Shown: positions 11,117 through 22,707, counted from the first letter of the stretch. The stretch is DNA of 64,000 bases from Oryza sativa Japonica Group (GCF_034140825.1 NC_089043.1:23336001-23400000); one strand, 5' to 3'. A program made the numbers and translations. Notes: generated from the sequence alone by a model not told the origin.

Positions 11117-11623
11117 CTGCAAAATAATATGATAAACAAATCGAAGTTAGGATATATTTTTTCTCTCTCTACTTATCTGTAATATGTGTGCTGCTAGTTT
11201 CAACTAGTCACAACTCACAAACTCAAATAGCTGACTAGATTTGCATCTATGCTCGTGTGAAAGAATACGAAGAACTGATTCTTACAGCTAAAAGCTGCAA
11301 GCCTATAAGCATCACATGTTTGAGGCTTGTGGGGTGAAAGATTTGAGCCAGTTATTATTACAGTGGGAAAAGAAGTTTGTTTGATGGATACAAAAGGAGA
11401 ACCAACCACAGAAATACTATTGGAAGTTTGGAACAACCTAACACAAAGGCAAGAACCATGTGAACAGACTCATTCATGTCCTGTAATCTTCTATCCACTG
11501 TCTAGAACTTCAATCCAAAGTCATAACTACCTCAAGAGCATGAGCATCCCGAGTACTAACTAGGTAAGTAGAGATTGGAAATCAGAAGAACGATCAAGAA
11601 CAAGAACAAAAATATGTACTGAC
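11117..11623 (-). other. Predicted 5' UTR intron of the 10520-11062 gene
   Basis: On the minus strand the donor CATAACAG/GTCAGTAC falls at 11624/11623 and the acceptor TATTTTGCAG/TTACC at 11117/11116. The intron would be 507 bp. The proposed leader exon to its right carries a (GA)n tract at about 11950-11971, seen as (CT)n on the coding strand and common in rice leaders. Transcript evidence is needed to fix the transcription start. Confidence 0.5.
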
Positions 11624-12439
11624 CTGTTATGATGTCTGGCAATCCGAAAACTTCCCTCGACAAGCCTTTTCCTCCGGGATTAATAAGAGGGTTTCAGTTT
11701 GCAGCAAAGAGATCTTCAGAGACTAGCTAGCTGAGCTATTCTACGATTGCTATCAGGCAAGAACCACCAACCAGGACATGAACAAGAGAGAGAGAAAGAA
11801 CAGAGGGGATTCAGATATCAAGAAGAAGGCGGCGAGATCGAGTCGAGAGCTTGAGATCGTGCACAAGACTACACGAGTTTGTGCACACAGAAAAGAGAGG
11901 AACCAAGAGACAGCAGGAAGAAGAACTGGCTACACCATTTCTGCAGATAGAGAGAGAGAGAGAGAGAGACTGTAAAGAGATAGGAGAAGTAGAAAAGATG
12001 GAGATGGGAGTTTGCTTGCTTGCTTGGTTTGGCTGCCGGTGGTAACAACGTGCAGCAGGAATGTACGGCCCTCAGGTACAGCAATAGCACAGTGAAAGCA
12101 TTTCTGATGCTCGCTTACTTTCTTTCTTTCTTTTTTTTTTGGGAGTGGAATCTCTGTTTCAGGTTTTTTCCTGTTACAACCAGGATGAAATTCGTAGAGC
12201 TCCAGTGTCTGGCCCTATTAAACTATTGATGATTTACTGCGAGATGTAATAAGAGTACAAGTGTGTGTACAATGGCGAGTTCTAACTTATACAGACACAG
12301 AAATTATGAAATGCACCCCCTGGCTCAGTACATATGTACACTGCTGATACACCTGCTGGTTTCTTGTTTGGTGAAAGGGCGAGATCGATGAAACGGTGAA
12401 GAAACAGTAGCTAACCCTGGCATCTTAATTTGGTGGTAC

Positions 12440-13053
12440 TAGGGATGAAAACGGTCAGAAACGATCGGAAAACAGCCTCAACCATTTCCGTAACCATATT
12501 TTTTCTCGGAAACGAAATCGGAAACGGTAAAGTCAGAAACGAAAACGATATCGGAAATATCGGAAAACCGGAAACGGAACAATACGGACGGAAACATGTC
12601 GGTACAGATCGGAAACCGGTAACAAATACGGAAACATTAAACTATAAAAACATATATTTAACTTTACATAAGTATGTTATATATATACATAAATTCAAGC
12701 TTATACTATATAAATTATAAATTAACTTCATTTTAGCCATGTACAAAAGTTAGAGATTTTATTGAAGAGTCATTCAATCTATAAGCTATGGGTCAAGTAT
12801 AGACATGTCCTATAATATCGACATATTTAGAATACGGTAATTACCATATTATAAGAAACGATAATTTCCGCGAGAATACGGTAAATACGGAAACGATCGG
12901 TATAACAGCAAAACCATTTTCATTTTCATTTCCATATTTTTTACCATTTTCATTTTTGTTTCGGTCGATTACCATTTCTATATAGCTCGGCCGGTAGAAA
13001 GTCGAAAACCAACGTCGGTCGGCCGGTAATTACCGTTACCGTTTTCACCCCTA
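12440..13053. mobile_element. Non-autonomous hAT element, 614 bp
   Basis: The ends are TAGGGATGAAAACGGT and, inverted, TAGGGGTGAAAACGGT. It is flanked by a perfect 8-bp duplication, GGTGGTAC (12432-12439 and 13054-13061), which is diagnostic of hAT transposons. The interior is AT-rich with many GGAAACGG-like subterminal words and no transposase. It belongs to the same terminal-repeat family as the elements at 29892-30171 and 41650-42899. Confidence 0.92.
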
Positions 13054-13061
13054 GGTGGTAC

Positions 13062-15499
13062 ACACCCACCAAATGCATGTGCCGTAAGAAGCCAGTTACC
13101 ATCTCTGCCCGATGGACGAATCGAATCGGTGATGGTTTCGAGCAATACCTGGTGCTGCTACAAAACCGGGTTTATTGCATGTATCACAGACCTGTGGGCC
13201 ACCTTGTGCAGCCACACAGAAACACCAGTGTACTGTGTAATAATGCACTGGTGCAGGTACACTGGCTGTTTGCAAATTGCATGTAGTGGAACTTATGCTA
13301 ATTATGGGCCACTTTTTTGGCTATTTCTTGGTGATTTTCTCTGTGAATGATGTACAGATGTGCAGTGCAGTGATACGGTGTGGTTAGTTGATGGTCCTGC
13401 CTGTCACGGAAGATGAAAATATCAACGGAACGAACCACTTCTCTCCAACACCCGACCAAACGCGATTCCCTCTCGCATGCGAGTCAAAGAAAAAAAAAAA
13501 CGTTCTCTTTTGGAGAGAAAAAGGGAAGCGGCCGGCAGGCAGCAGCAGCAGCGAAGGCGCGCACCGCACCAACGACGCATCATGCGATGCTGCTGCTGGT
13601 GCTGGTGGTGGTGCGACGGTCGCGTCCGGCGCACGGAAAGACGCCGCCGGTGGGCGGTGGCTTCCTCCTCACTCACTCGCTGCGCTGCCGAGCCCATGCC
13701 GCGGCAGCAGCAGATGCACTCATTCATTTACGCCGCTGCCTGCCTGCCTGCCATCGTGACATGCCAATTGAAACATGCTGCAGCGAGAGGTACAGGGGCA
13801 GCAGCAGCAGCTTCAGCTTCAGCTCGTGTGGGTGTGGGTGTGGGCGGCGCTGGCTGCTGTGACGTGCTTTCCCTTTCTCGCCTCCGTTAGGAACGATCGG
13901 CAGATAAACGATGAATAACAACAGATTAATCACATAAGATACGAGATTTAACATGAAAAACCATTCTAAGATAGGAAAGAGAGAGCCATGGATACCAGCC
14001 AGCAAATCTTCACTATATCAGATGAGATTACAACGTTGAACGGCGACTTACAATATATATATATATATATAAAGGTAAAACCTCTAAAAGTATGACGATA
14101 CATACTGCCGTGTGAAAATGAATTTGGATCCTGACTCAACAGCCTCGCAGAAGATATCGAGAACGTACGTACGAGTCTACGTAGGTACAGCGACCGAGCG
14201 AGCGCGAGTGGCGAGCAAAGCAGGCAAGCGGCAGCGTTGGTGGTGTTGGTGGTGGTGGTGTGTCTGCCTGCCTGCCGCGTCTGCTGGCGCCGGGCCGGCC
14301 GACAGCCTCGTGCCAACGCCTGCAGACGCGCTCGTCGCGCGATCGCCGATTCGCTTTCCCGGTTTCAAACCAACCATCATACGCGCGCGCGCGCGTACGT
14401 ACGCGTACGTGAAGTGGTGTGGGTTTGCTGCTGCTGCTGCTGCGGCAGCGCGTGGCCGCGCGCGCCCGTGTTCGAACAGTGGAGGAGGAGGGGAGGGCTC
14501 CAATGATCTGTCAGTTTGGTCGGCACGACGACAGTGGGGAGAGGAGGGGAAATCACGGAGGAGCTAGCTAATCTCTCGTCTCGTTTCTTTTGCAGTCGTC
14601 GTCGTCACGGTCACATGCGGATGCAGGGGGGGGGGGGGGGGGGTGAAGTGAAAGGAAGGACAGGATCACAGGAATTTACTGGGGGATGATTCATGAAGCC
14701 CATGAGGAGGGTCCGACAAAGCTGAAAGGGCATTGGGCTTCCGGCCTACAATGTCCCCATGGGCCTACATGTAGGGGAACCACGTTCCTTTTCATTTTTA
14801 TGGTATACTCCTATCTTTTAAACACAGTTTTTTTTGGCAAAATTTTATAAACTATCACAATTATCACTCTAGTTTGAATTTTTTTTCTTTGAAGCAGATC
14901 TCTTGTGTTTAGGCGATCCATGAAGAGTAGCCAGAGAAATACTTCAAGTTTTGCAGTACATTTACTCTTTCAGATGTGTGTCATTGGTATTTCTGGCTGT
15001 AGATGAGCGAAGAGGAGGGAACGGACCTTCTTTGATATTTTTTTCGTATTGCTCCAATTGTATACCCATTGATCGTGATTGCTGGTTAGAGAGGTGTTCG
15101 GTATGATGCAATGTAACTCAGACCACTAATGTGCAGCATGAGTTGAGAGAGGGAGGTGAAAGAGCTCAGATATGTCGTGTGAGTTAAAGAGTGCAGACAT
15201 GTCGTCTTCTTTTGCAAAATAGAATAAGATTTGAAATTGATCTTGTGGAATATGTCCATGCCATTTGTTTTTCCAAAGTGTATCTTTTACAAGCAAGAGG
15301 CTAAAACCTATAATTATGTGATAAGGGAGATACTCAATCTATAGTTTCGTGAGATAAGTTTGTTTTGTGATAGATTTGTGCAAAATACATGTAATTTTAT
15401 GAAATTTATTCTTTTTATGATTACATTTGAAAGTTTCTTTTAAAAGAATTTATGGTAGCTTTATAAGATAGTCGCATAGTTTTTGAGAGAGACCAAAAG
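13062..15499. other. Intergenic, GC-rich islands without a recognised gene
   Basis: The stretch 13380-14600 is GC-rich with overlapping frames on all strands. The frames are built from CTG/CAG and GTG repeats and show no domain. Notable simple sequence includes a (TA)n tract at about 14051-14071, an alternating GC/CG and ACGT tract at about 14382-14412, and a run of about 18 G residues near 14626-14643. From 14700 to 15490 the sequence is plain AT-rich spacer. I considered microRNA precursors and saw none I know. Confidence 0.45.
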
Positions 15500-15922
15500 G
15501 GAGATATTTAACTATTTATCACTCCTACAAGTGGCAATTAATAATTTGTCACTGGATTCACATGTTATAGGCATATAGGAACCCACATTTCATAAACTAT
15601 GAATGGCAAATTCTTAATTGCCAGTTTGCCACATCTTAAAAGTGGTAAAAAGTTAAATGCCCCACCGAAAGAGCCTCCGCGTTGGGGTGAGTCTACTATG
15701 TAAGTATTCGCGGACGACGAACGGTTTCAACAGCCACGTTTGGGCTTTCCTATCCTAATTGATCATTCCAAAAAGGGACATTTAACTTCTTGCCGCTTTT
15801 AAGATGTAGCAATTAATTATTTGTCACTCACTGTCTATGATATGTGAGCCCTCATGTGTCTATGACATGTGGATCCAGTGGTAAATAATTTAGCACCAAG
15901 TGGCAAATAGTTAATTATTCTT
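15500..15922. mobile_element. Foldback-type MITE with about 160-bp arms
   Basis: The left arm (15500-15665) and right arm (about 15770-15922) are inverted copies. Shared words include TTAACTATTT, CACTGGAT(T/C)CACATGT, AATTGC and CATCTTAAAAG(T/C)GG. CCAAAAG directly precedes the left arm (15493-15499) and follows the right arm (15923-15929), which suggests a 7-bp target duplication. The loop of about 100 bp has no coding content. The superfamily is not assigned. Confidence 0.75.
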
Positions 15923-16053
15923 CCAAAAGCACAGAAACAAAAGCAGTCGACAAGTTCAGATATAACAACAGCCAGTCAGCAATGGACGTACAATGCCTGT
16001 CACACTGTGTAGATCGAGCTCTACCATCTCTCTGACTCTCTACTCTCTAAACT

Positions 16054-17082
16054 CTACAGGCCGCCGTCGCAGCAGGGAGGCAGCGGGGCACCACACAGGC
16101 ACCTGTTGCGAGCGTAGCAATCCGCACCGTGCGCCGCCATGAACCTCCCCGCCGGAATCTCGCCGCAGAGCTCGTTGTCGCTGACGTTGAGGTGCTCCAG
16201 CCTGACGTCCATCAGCGACTTGGCCACCTTCCCGGTGATCCGGTTGTGGCTGAGGTCGAGGTACCTGAGGTGGTGCGGGAACCTCACCCCGGTCATGTCG
16301 AACGCCAGCTCGTTCCACGACAGGTCGATCTTGGCCGCCGGCGCCGCGATCCCGAACAGGTGCGGCGACGGGTCGCCGGTGAGGCGGTTGTGCGAGAGGT
16401 CGACGGTGTCCACGTCGCCGTAGCAGCGCGGTATCTCGCCGGTGAGCTGGTTGTGGGAGAGGATCAAGAACCTGAAGCTGCCGTGCACCAGCCCCGGCGG
16501 GATGGCGCCGGTGAGGAAGTTGCCGCTGAGGTCGAGGTACCGGAGGTTGGGGTGGTCGCCGGCGAGGGACGGCGGGATCGGCCCGGCGAGCCTGCTGTCG
16601 GCGATGACGAGGGTACGGAGGTTGGTGGCGCCGGCGAGGTAGGACGCCGGCACCGGGCCGGAGATGGAGGTGCCGGTGATGTCGAGGTCCTCGAGCAGCG
16701 AGAGGTTGGCGAAGGAGGGCGGGATGGGCCCCGACATGCCCCGGACGGACGCGATCTGGAGGACGGCGAGCCCCGTCAGCTCGCCGAGCGCCGGCGGCAC
16801 GGGCGCGGCGACGCCGGCGAGGGAGAAGAGCGCCAGCCCGGTGACGCGGCCGGGCTCGCCGGAGCAGAACACGGCGGGCTCCCACGCGCAGCAGTTGGTC
16901 GACGGCCGCCACGACGACAGCCTGACGGGGTCGCCCAGCTGCGCCTTCACCCTCAGCAGCGCGGCGCGGTCGTCGCCGTTGCACTCCACCGCCGACGAGA
17001 CGGCGGTGCAGGCGGACAGGACGACGACGACGAGGCAGAGCAGTGGAATCCACGACGAGGCTACTACTGTTGCATTGGCCAT
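16054..17082 (-). CDS. Polygalacturonase-inhibiting-protein-like secreted LRR protein
   Basis: An intronless frame of 342 residues. Residues 1 to about 31 form a signal peptide with a hydrophobic core at 12-24. The N-terminal cap follows, with C34 and the NCCAWEPAVFC cluster, then roughly ten extracellular-type leucine-rich repeats (such as LRYLDLSGNFLTGAIPP and VDTVDLSHNRLTG), then the C-terminal cap CLCGAPLPPCC. This order, the length and the cysteine placement are those of plant polygalacturonase-inhibiting proteins (PGIPs). PGIPs sit in the cell wall and block fungal pectin-degrading enzymes; the rice family also includes the floral regulator FOR1. NLS and NVS sequons are candidate N-glycosylation sites. 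The ATG chosen is the first in frame and gives the signal peptide directly. A TATA-like TATAGATATA lies about 80 bp upstream. Actual inhibitor activity is inferred from family only. Confidence 0.92.
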   Translation of the reverse strand: MANATVVASSWIPLLCLVVVVLSACTAVSSAVECNGDDRAALLRVKAQLGDPVRLSSWRPSTNCCAWEPAVFCSGEPGRVTGLALFSLAGVAAPVPPALGELTGLAVLQIASVRGMSGPIPPSFANLSLLEDLDITGTSISGPVPASYLAGATNLRTLVIADSRLAGPIPPSLAGDHPNLRYLDLSGNFLTGAIPPGLVHGSFRFLILSHNQLTGEIPRCYGDVDTVDLSHNRLTGDPSPHLFGIAAPAAKIDLSWNELAFDMTGVRFPHHLRYLDLSHNRITGKVAKSLMDVRLEHLNVSDNELCGEIPAGRFMAAHGADCYARNRCLCGAPLPPCCDGGL

Positions 17083-18563
17083 TTTCTTGGGTTTTTAGGG
17101 TTTTTTTTGGCAGCAATGCAAGCTACTGTGATGATCTGCACTGAACTTGACCACCTGCATATATCTATAGAAATCGCCATGAAATTCGTGTGCTAGCTTC
17201 TGCATCAGATTCTCGTTTATTCACTTCATGTAAAGGACGTTCTTGTGTTCTGCATTCAACATGCATGTGTTAGCAGCAATAAAACCGCTCAAATCCGTGC
17301 AGGATTCTGCAGAGATTGCCTCAACATGTGCCTCAAGGTACACAAACCAGAATTCAGTTAGCGATCAGTTACTGCCATCCAGAGATCAATTGGATTCATC
17401 AGATAATAAGCAGTGCAAGAACAAAATTCTTTTCTCAATAAGATACAGATTTTGGTGGTGTTTAAAACTTATGTAGGTGAGATGAAGATGAAGATTAAGT
17501 GTTATACACAAAATGAGGTGGATCTCACCCAATCCAAATGTGGGTGAGATCGAAAAGGCCAAGAAACTTTCGCAAGTGAGTTGGCTTGTCTGTTGTTATG
17601 CAGTTTTCTACAGAATTATGTATGATGGAGAAAAGCTCCTTATAGATATCCTTCGTCTGAGAGTTGTGAGGTCAAATGGTTGTCCTTGTAGGACCAGGAG
17701 CAGTCATTACTCGATGCTATAGCCAGACTTGACGATGCATCAGATAGTGAAAGTGGTAAGTTACTGGCAGACTCTACTTGCACTGTTAACAGTATCTTTG
17801 AAGGGTGATGAGTATTAGCCACATTAGTATATTTGGTTTTATAATGCACAACCAAATAATTAGAAAGAGTGAAACCTGGAACTTCAAATTCTGCCCAAAC
17901 ATTGAGAAATTTTGGATGTGACTCAGTATGTTTTGATCGAAAATTTGTCAGTCTTTCGTAGTACTGGCCACCCACTTGTGTCGTCCTTGTCTGATGCCTC
18001 AAATTTGTTACAGCTATCAACTATTATTCTAACTAGTCATTGTATATGACAGAAGATATGGCTGTCGGGGCCCAAATGGTTTCTGCTGGTGATCACATGG
18101 GCAGGAACGGCGTTGCTTGTTGGTAACAACTGGCAAAGTGTTGGATTTTGAAGATTGTGTTTGTGAAGCGCCTGTGTAGATCACCGGTCAAAGGAAAATC
18201 ATCGATGGGGCATTGGCAATTTGGCATGCCAAAAGTGGATGTACTGAACATGTCCCTGATAGGGCCTCTTCTTTAGGCTGCGAAAAGTTCAGGTCACAAG
18301 GCGCAGAGCGCTTTTCCTTCGGTGATAACGGTGGCTGTATTTGCCCCCTAACAGACTTGAAGGAACTCTAATCTGACTATTAACATTCCAAAACTGTTAA
18401 ACCCTTTGCCACCATCTCCAATCTTCTTGTCTCTCTAGTGCAGGATTTGTAAACTCCACCTGAATGCAACGTGAAAACGAAGACTGTATCTTGCTTTCCA
18501 GTGATCAGGTTGTGATAGGTAAACAACTATAGAGACCATATTTAATGCTTAGGGCACATGAAT
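17083..18563. other. Intergenic, no gene recognised
   Basis: This spacer lies between the PGIP-like gene and the tRNA. A 126-residue frame on the minus strand (17640-18020) has no recognisable domain, and no neighbouring exon extends it. An inverted pair, AGGTGGATCTCACCC and GGGTGAGATCG, sits near 17516-17550. Nothing else could be assigned. Confidence 0.4.
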
Positions 18564-18568
18564 GCGGG

Positions 18569-18611
<43 letters not shown>

Positions 18612-18636
18612 GCGTGTTCGATCCACGCTCACCGCA
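18564..18636 (+). tRNA. trnF-GAA: tRNA-Phe (anticodon GAA), nuclear type
   Basis: A 73-nt gene starting GCGGGGATAGCTC and ending CTCACCGCA. The D arm is AGCTCAGTTGGGAGAGC. The anticodon loop is ACTGAAGAT with GAA at the centre, and the T arm is GCGTGTTCGATCCACGC. It matches the canonical plant cytosolic tRNA-Phe sequence as I remember it. CCA is not encoded, as expected for a nuclear gene. A and B boxes for RNA polymerase III are internal, and T-rich tracts follow within about 20 bp. A frame on the opposite strand reading GERGSNTRPSDLQSDALPTE is the well-known antisense-tRNA artefact. Confidence 0.97.
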
Positions 18637-18860
18637 TTTAACTTTCTTTTCCTTTTCAGCATTGCATTTTTTTTCTTTCTTTTCCTTTTCAGCATTGCAT
18701 TTTCTTTTCTGCATTGTGCATAGAACTTTCTTTTCCTTTTCAGCGTTGCATTTTTTTTTCTGAATTGTGTTCTTTGAATGCACCATTTATTTTTTTTTCC
18801 TTCTCTTTTCCTCTCATCTTGATTTCAACGTTGCATTTTTTTTAACTGCATTCATTCAAT
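18637..18860. repeat. T/C-rich tandem repeats behind the tRNA
   Basis: The unit CTTTCTTTTCCTTTTCAGCATTGCAT recurs here (first half CTTTCTTTTCC, second half TTTTCAGCATTGCAT). It appears about three to four times with variants (GCGTTGCAT, TTCTGCATTG), and looser copies run to about 18860. The first copy begins almost at the tRNA 3' end. The T-rich parts could serve as pol III terminators, but the repeats encode nothing plausible. Confidence 0.7.
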
Positions 18861-18959
18861 GCACCATTTTGTGTTTTTCCTTCTCTCATTTAAAGAAGGA
18901 TAACGAATTGCATTCTCAAGGTGTGAATATATTCTCCTTTATAAGATAACTAAAAATTA

Positions 18960-19600
18960 TCTTCCAGTAATAAATAAAAAAAGTAGGTCGACTTTCACAC
19001 CAACAAAACCGTTAGCCTACTCCCATCCCTGCGTGGGCGCAGTTGTCCCCGATCCCCTCCCGCGAACAGTAACACCTTCGGAGAGCGGGCACGCCTAACT
19101 TGTGGAGAGCTGAGAAGCATGGGGTTATGGATTTCAATTTTAAATTTCTTCATAGGGTAACTGTTGGAGCCGATCTTTAAAAAAATTTCTAAAATTTAGC
19201 ACCTTGAGATTGATGGAGTGGGAGGGAGCAACCATGACTAAACTCGTAGAGAGCGAGAAATATGAATGTGGTTGTGGATTTCAATTTTGGGCATACGGAA
19301 CTGTTGAAGCCGATTTGTTTTTCTTTCAAAAAAAAAACCCAAAATTTTGAGATTGAGAAGGGAATAAACCAAACGATGTGAGAGTGAGACCCTGGTGATG
19401 GGTAACGATCAATTCAAACCATCAATTTGTAAGTGATCAATGGTGTTGCTTCAAACACATGGTGATGGGGAACGACAAATTCAAACAGCAATTTGCAAGT
19501 GATCAATGGTGTTGCTACAAAGACAGACGATCAGTTAGTCGACTACGGAATGCAATACATTAGCCTCCAAATGCTGCAGACGCAAAACTACGTAATTTAC
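18960..19600. repeat. Spacer with diverged tandem repeats
   Basis: Two blocks repeat here. A loose unit of about 120 bp containing GGATTTCAATTTT and CTGTTG(G/A)AGCCGAT occurs near 19130-19180 and 19275-19320. A cleaner unit of about 66 bp, marked by AAGTGATCAATGGTGTTGCT, occurs near 19392-19456 and 19457-19522. No gene is seen. Confidence 0.6.
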
Positions 19601-19690
19601 TCATACCTTGAACTATCCACCTTTGCTACTTGCTACAGGTCACATCTGTTCTACTAGCTTACACTACACTGCCCCCAAATTGGCAAATTT

Positions 19691-22372
19691 CTACCTCCTC
19701 CCACCCCGCTTCGCCGCCGTCGCCGTCGCCGCCGTCTTCTCCGACCGGTTCACCTTGGCCCTCTTCGACGGCGGCGGCGTCGTTGCGGCGGCGGCACCTC
19801 GCTTCGACGGTGGCCGCCCCACGCTTCTCTTCGGCGTGGCGCTCTTGCCGCCCTTCTTGGAGCCGCCGCGGCCGGCATCCTTCCTGCCGGGCCCCTTACG
19901 CGTCTTCTGCGGCTGCTCCGGCGACGTCGCCGCCGCAGCACGCTTCCGTGTCCCCATTGGTGAGCCTTTCTTCTTCTTCTTCGACGGCGACGAGCCCTGG
20001 TTTAGCCGTTTGAGGAAGTCCACGGCGTTCCGCTTCTTGGCGGGCGTGGCTGCGTCGGCGGCGATCTTCTTGTCGGGCTTCTTGCTTCCGTCGGTCGCTG
20101 CCTCCGTCGCTTCCGAGAGCTTGGCCATTTTCCGGCCACCGACGCTGGCCGAGTTCTTGCCGGGGCCGCGGCCTTTCTTCGTCCTCAACCCCCACGCCTT
20201 GTCCTTGCTCGCTGACGCCGACACGGAGACCTTCTTCTCGCCGTCGTCGCTCCCCTCCCCTTCCTCGGCGGCCTCACCCTTCTCCGCGCTCTCCTCCTTC
20301 TTCGCCGCCGCCGCGGCCTTCGCGATGGAGCTCCGCTTCCGGCAAACGATGAGCGGCTTCCCTCCCTTCTCGATCAGCGACCCGACGATGCCAGCGCCGC
20401 CGCCGCCGCCGCCGACGGAGACGACGCCCTCAGCTCTCCGCGTATCCTCAGCCGGAGGGGACCCGGCCGCCGCCGCCACCGCGGCGGCGGCGGCGGTGCC
20501 AGGCTCCTGCTTCGGCTCGCGGAGGCGGAGCGACGCGGACACAAGCGCGCGGGCCTCCGCGGCGGCGCCGCGCTCCGGCCCGGCGCGCGGGAAGAAGACG
20601 AGCGCGTTGGCGCAGAGCAGCAGGAGGTCGCGGTAGAACTCGGCGGCGGCGGCGCCGCCGCCGCCGCCACCGGCCGGCGACGCGTCCAGCCTCCGCCGCA
20701 CCATCTCGATGTCCACGTGGCGCCTGATCGCGCCACGGTACGCGTCGCTCTCCTGCAAGTGGATTTTAAAAAAAATGAAAAAAAAGAAAAAGAAAAAGGA
20801 AAAAAAAAGGAGAAAATATCTGTGGGGGCATCTGGCTGGAAGGCACCCCACCCGCCCAACTGATTGCTACGCTGCACCCAACCAACCACGCAGAATGATT
20901 CAAACCAAAAATCGAACAAAAAACTAGGAACTTTCAAATTCACCATGAGCTAATCCGATTTGAAACTTTCGCGTTCGTTCGAAGGACACAAAAAATATGA
21001 GGTGTGCACATGCGTCTCACCTACCTACCACACAACAAACCAACCCGAATTCATAAGCAAGCGATGACGCACACGAATTTTTCTGGTCACGTAATTCGGA
21101 TTAGTGCTAGTGCTATGTCATCATGCCACATGCGTGGCCCTAATCTAATCCATAATAATCTAGAGGACCCCCGTTAATTACGGATGGGTCCCACCCTCTG
21201 ACATATCGTTTGAAATTCCCCTCTTTACCCCTCCCCTAACTTTTGACCGGCGGCGGTAAAAAACAAAGGGTAAAAAGGGTAAATTGTAAATGAGCGGTAA
21301 AATTCATTTTTACCTGGCTTTCGTGCAGCCGCTCGAGCAGGGGACCGAACCTGGCGGCGAACGTGTCGAGCAGCGCGGCGAGCGGCTGCGACGACGACGA
21401 CGACGACGGCGACTGCGAGGGCGGCCGCAGCGCGGAGGCCTCCTCGCCGTCGGCGTCCTCGTCGGCGCCGGGCTTGTAGCGGCGGCGGCGGCGCAGGCTG
21501 GCCGAGCTCCGCAGGTCGCTGCTCTCCTTCGACGCGGCCACCGACTCGCCGGAGGCCTGCTGCTTCGCCGCCGCCGCGTCCTCGTCTTCCTCCTCCGCCT
21601 TGACGCTATGGTCACCGGCGCGCGCCGCGGGTTTCAGATCTGTGGAATTGGACTCCCTGCACGACCGGCCGGGCTCCTCGCTCGACAGCCGCTCGTCGCC
21701 GTTCGCCGTCTCCGGCTTCCCCTCGCCGCCGCCGCCGCCGTGGATGCTTTGTTCTCTCTCCTCTCTCAGCCGCTTCACTTTCGTCTGTAGCGTTCTGAGA
21801 CATGAAAATAATAATAATAAAATAGTTATTTATTTATTTAATAAGAATTCAATAATTGGAGACCGAGAGATCAGCATCAGACGGCTCATGAAACGCGCGG
21901 TTTAGAGGCTTTTTGAAAGAGAATTTGGTGATTAGATTTTTTTTTTCTTCTGGTGTTTTAGTGTTTTTTACCCGATGGAGAGATCGCATCGCTCGACCTC
22001 GCGGCGGAGCTCGGCGACGCGGAGGCGGCGGAGCTCGTCCATCCACCCGTCCGCGGCGGAGGCGTCGGGGCCACCCTCCTCCGCCTCCTCGTCGTCGTCG
22101 TCCTCCTCCGCCGCCCCGCCGACGGAGAAGCGGCGGTGGAGGTGGCGGAACCGGAGGCGGCAGCTGGTGGGCGTGAGGCCCGGGCGCGCGGCGAGGGGGC
22201 TCCGCGTCTGCACCTCCATGGCGACGGAGTCCCAGCTCCCCGTGCCGTGCCTGCTCACGGCGCAGGCCAAGAGCAGCTCCTCCAACGTCCCCCAGATCTC
22301 ACCTCCACCTCCTCCTCCCGCCGCCGCCGCCGCCGCCGGAGACACGTCGGGGCCGTCCGATCCGTCCGCCAT
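19691..22372 (-). CDS. MYB/SANT-bromodomain chromatin protein with AT-hook tail
   Basis: Three coding exons: 22372-21972, 21794-21314 and 20752-19691. The GT/AG sites agree in phase and give 647 residues. Residues 26-90 resemble a MYB/SANT domain (WGTLEELLLACAVSRHGTGSW...). The central part is charged and disordered. About residues 250-350 read as a bromodomain, with LLDTFAARFGPLLERL, YRGAIRRHVDIEMVRRRL and the FYRDLLLLCANALVFF helix. The last 250 residues are very Lys/Ala-rich, with an AT-hook-like VGRPPSKRG. Plant proteins of this MYB-bromodomain class occur in histone-acetyltransferase-linked chromatin complexes; a role here in reading acetylated histones is inferred. The bromodomain is interrupted by a Gly/Ala insert (residues around 318-327), common in grass proteins. 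The start MADGSDG is preferred over an in-frame upstream ATG at 22531, which would add a basic, unconserved-looking leader. Confidence 0.88.
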
Positions 22373-22707
22373 GTGCTCTCGTCGTCGGCGGCTGCTTCCC
22401 CCCTTTTTCTTCTCTCTCGCTCGCGCACGCTTCTTTGTTCGATTTTTATCTCGGAGAGATGGATGGGATGGATAGATAGCCTCTGCCTCTGTGATTCGAG
22501 CGCGCGGCGGCCTCGCGCACCCAAAAGACAATTTCGCGTTTCTCAGGGGGGTGTTTTGGAGAAGGCGAGCGTGCTGTTTTCAAACTGGGGCCCACCTTCT
22601 GCCTTTCTTTTTATTGTACGATCCCCATATTGCCCCTGATTGCGCATACTATTATCCCGTACTATATATGAGACGCAAATGTCGCAACAAACCGTGTTTA
22701 TTTGTTA

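Noticed and set aside
13388-14567. Frames of 100-150 residues in the GC-rich island
   Set aside because: All six frames are open over parts of it. The translated sequences are runs of Ala, Cys, Val or Ser from trinucleotide repeats, and no splice-joined exon makes a known protein.
16129-17196. 355-residue plus frame and 358-residue minus frame over the PGIP-like gene
   Set aside because: They are shadows of the LRR gene in other frames. Only the 16054-17082 frame has a signal peptide, LRRs and paired cysteines.
17640-18020. 126-residue minus frame
   Set aside because: It is the longest frame in its spacer and not obviously low-complexity, but it has no recognisable motif and no supporting splice-linked exons.
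18505-18786. 93-residue frame opposite the tRNA
   Set aside because: It contains the well-known antisense translation of tRNA-Phe (GERGSNTRPSDLQSDALPTE) and low-complexity Lys/Glu repeats from the trailer.
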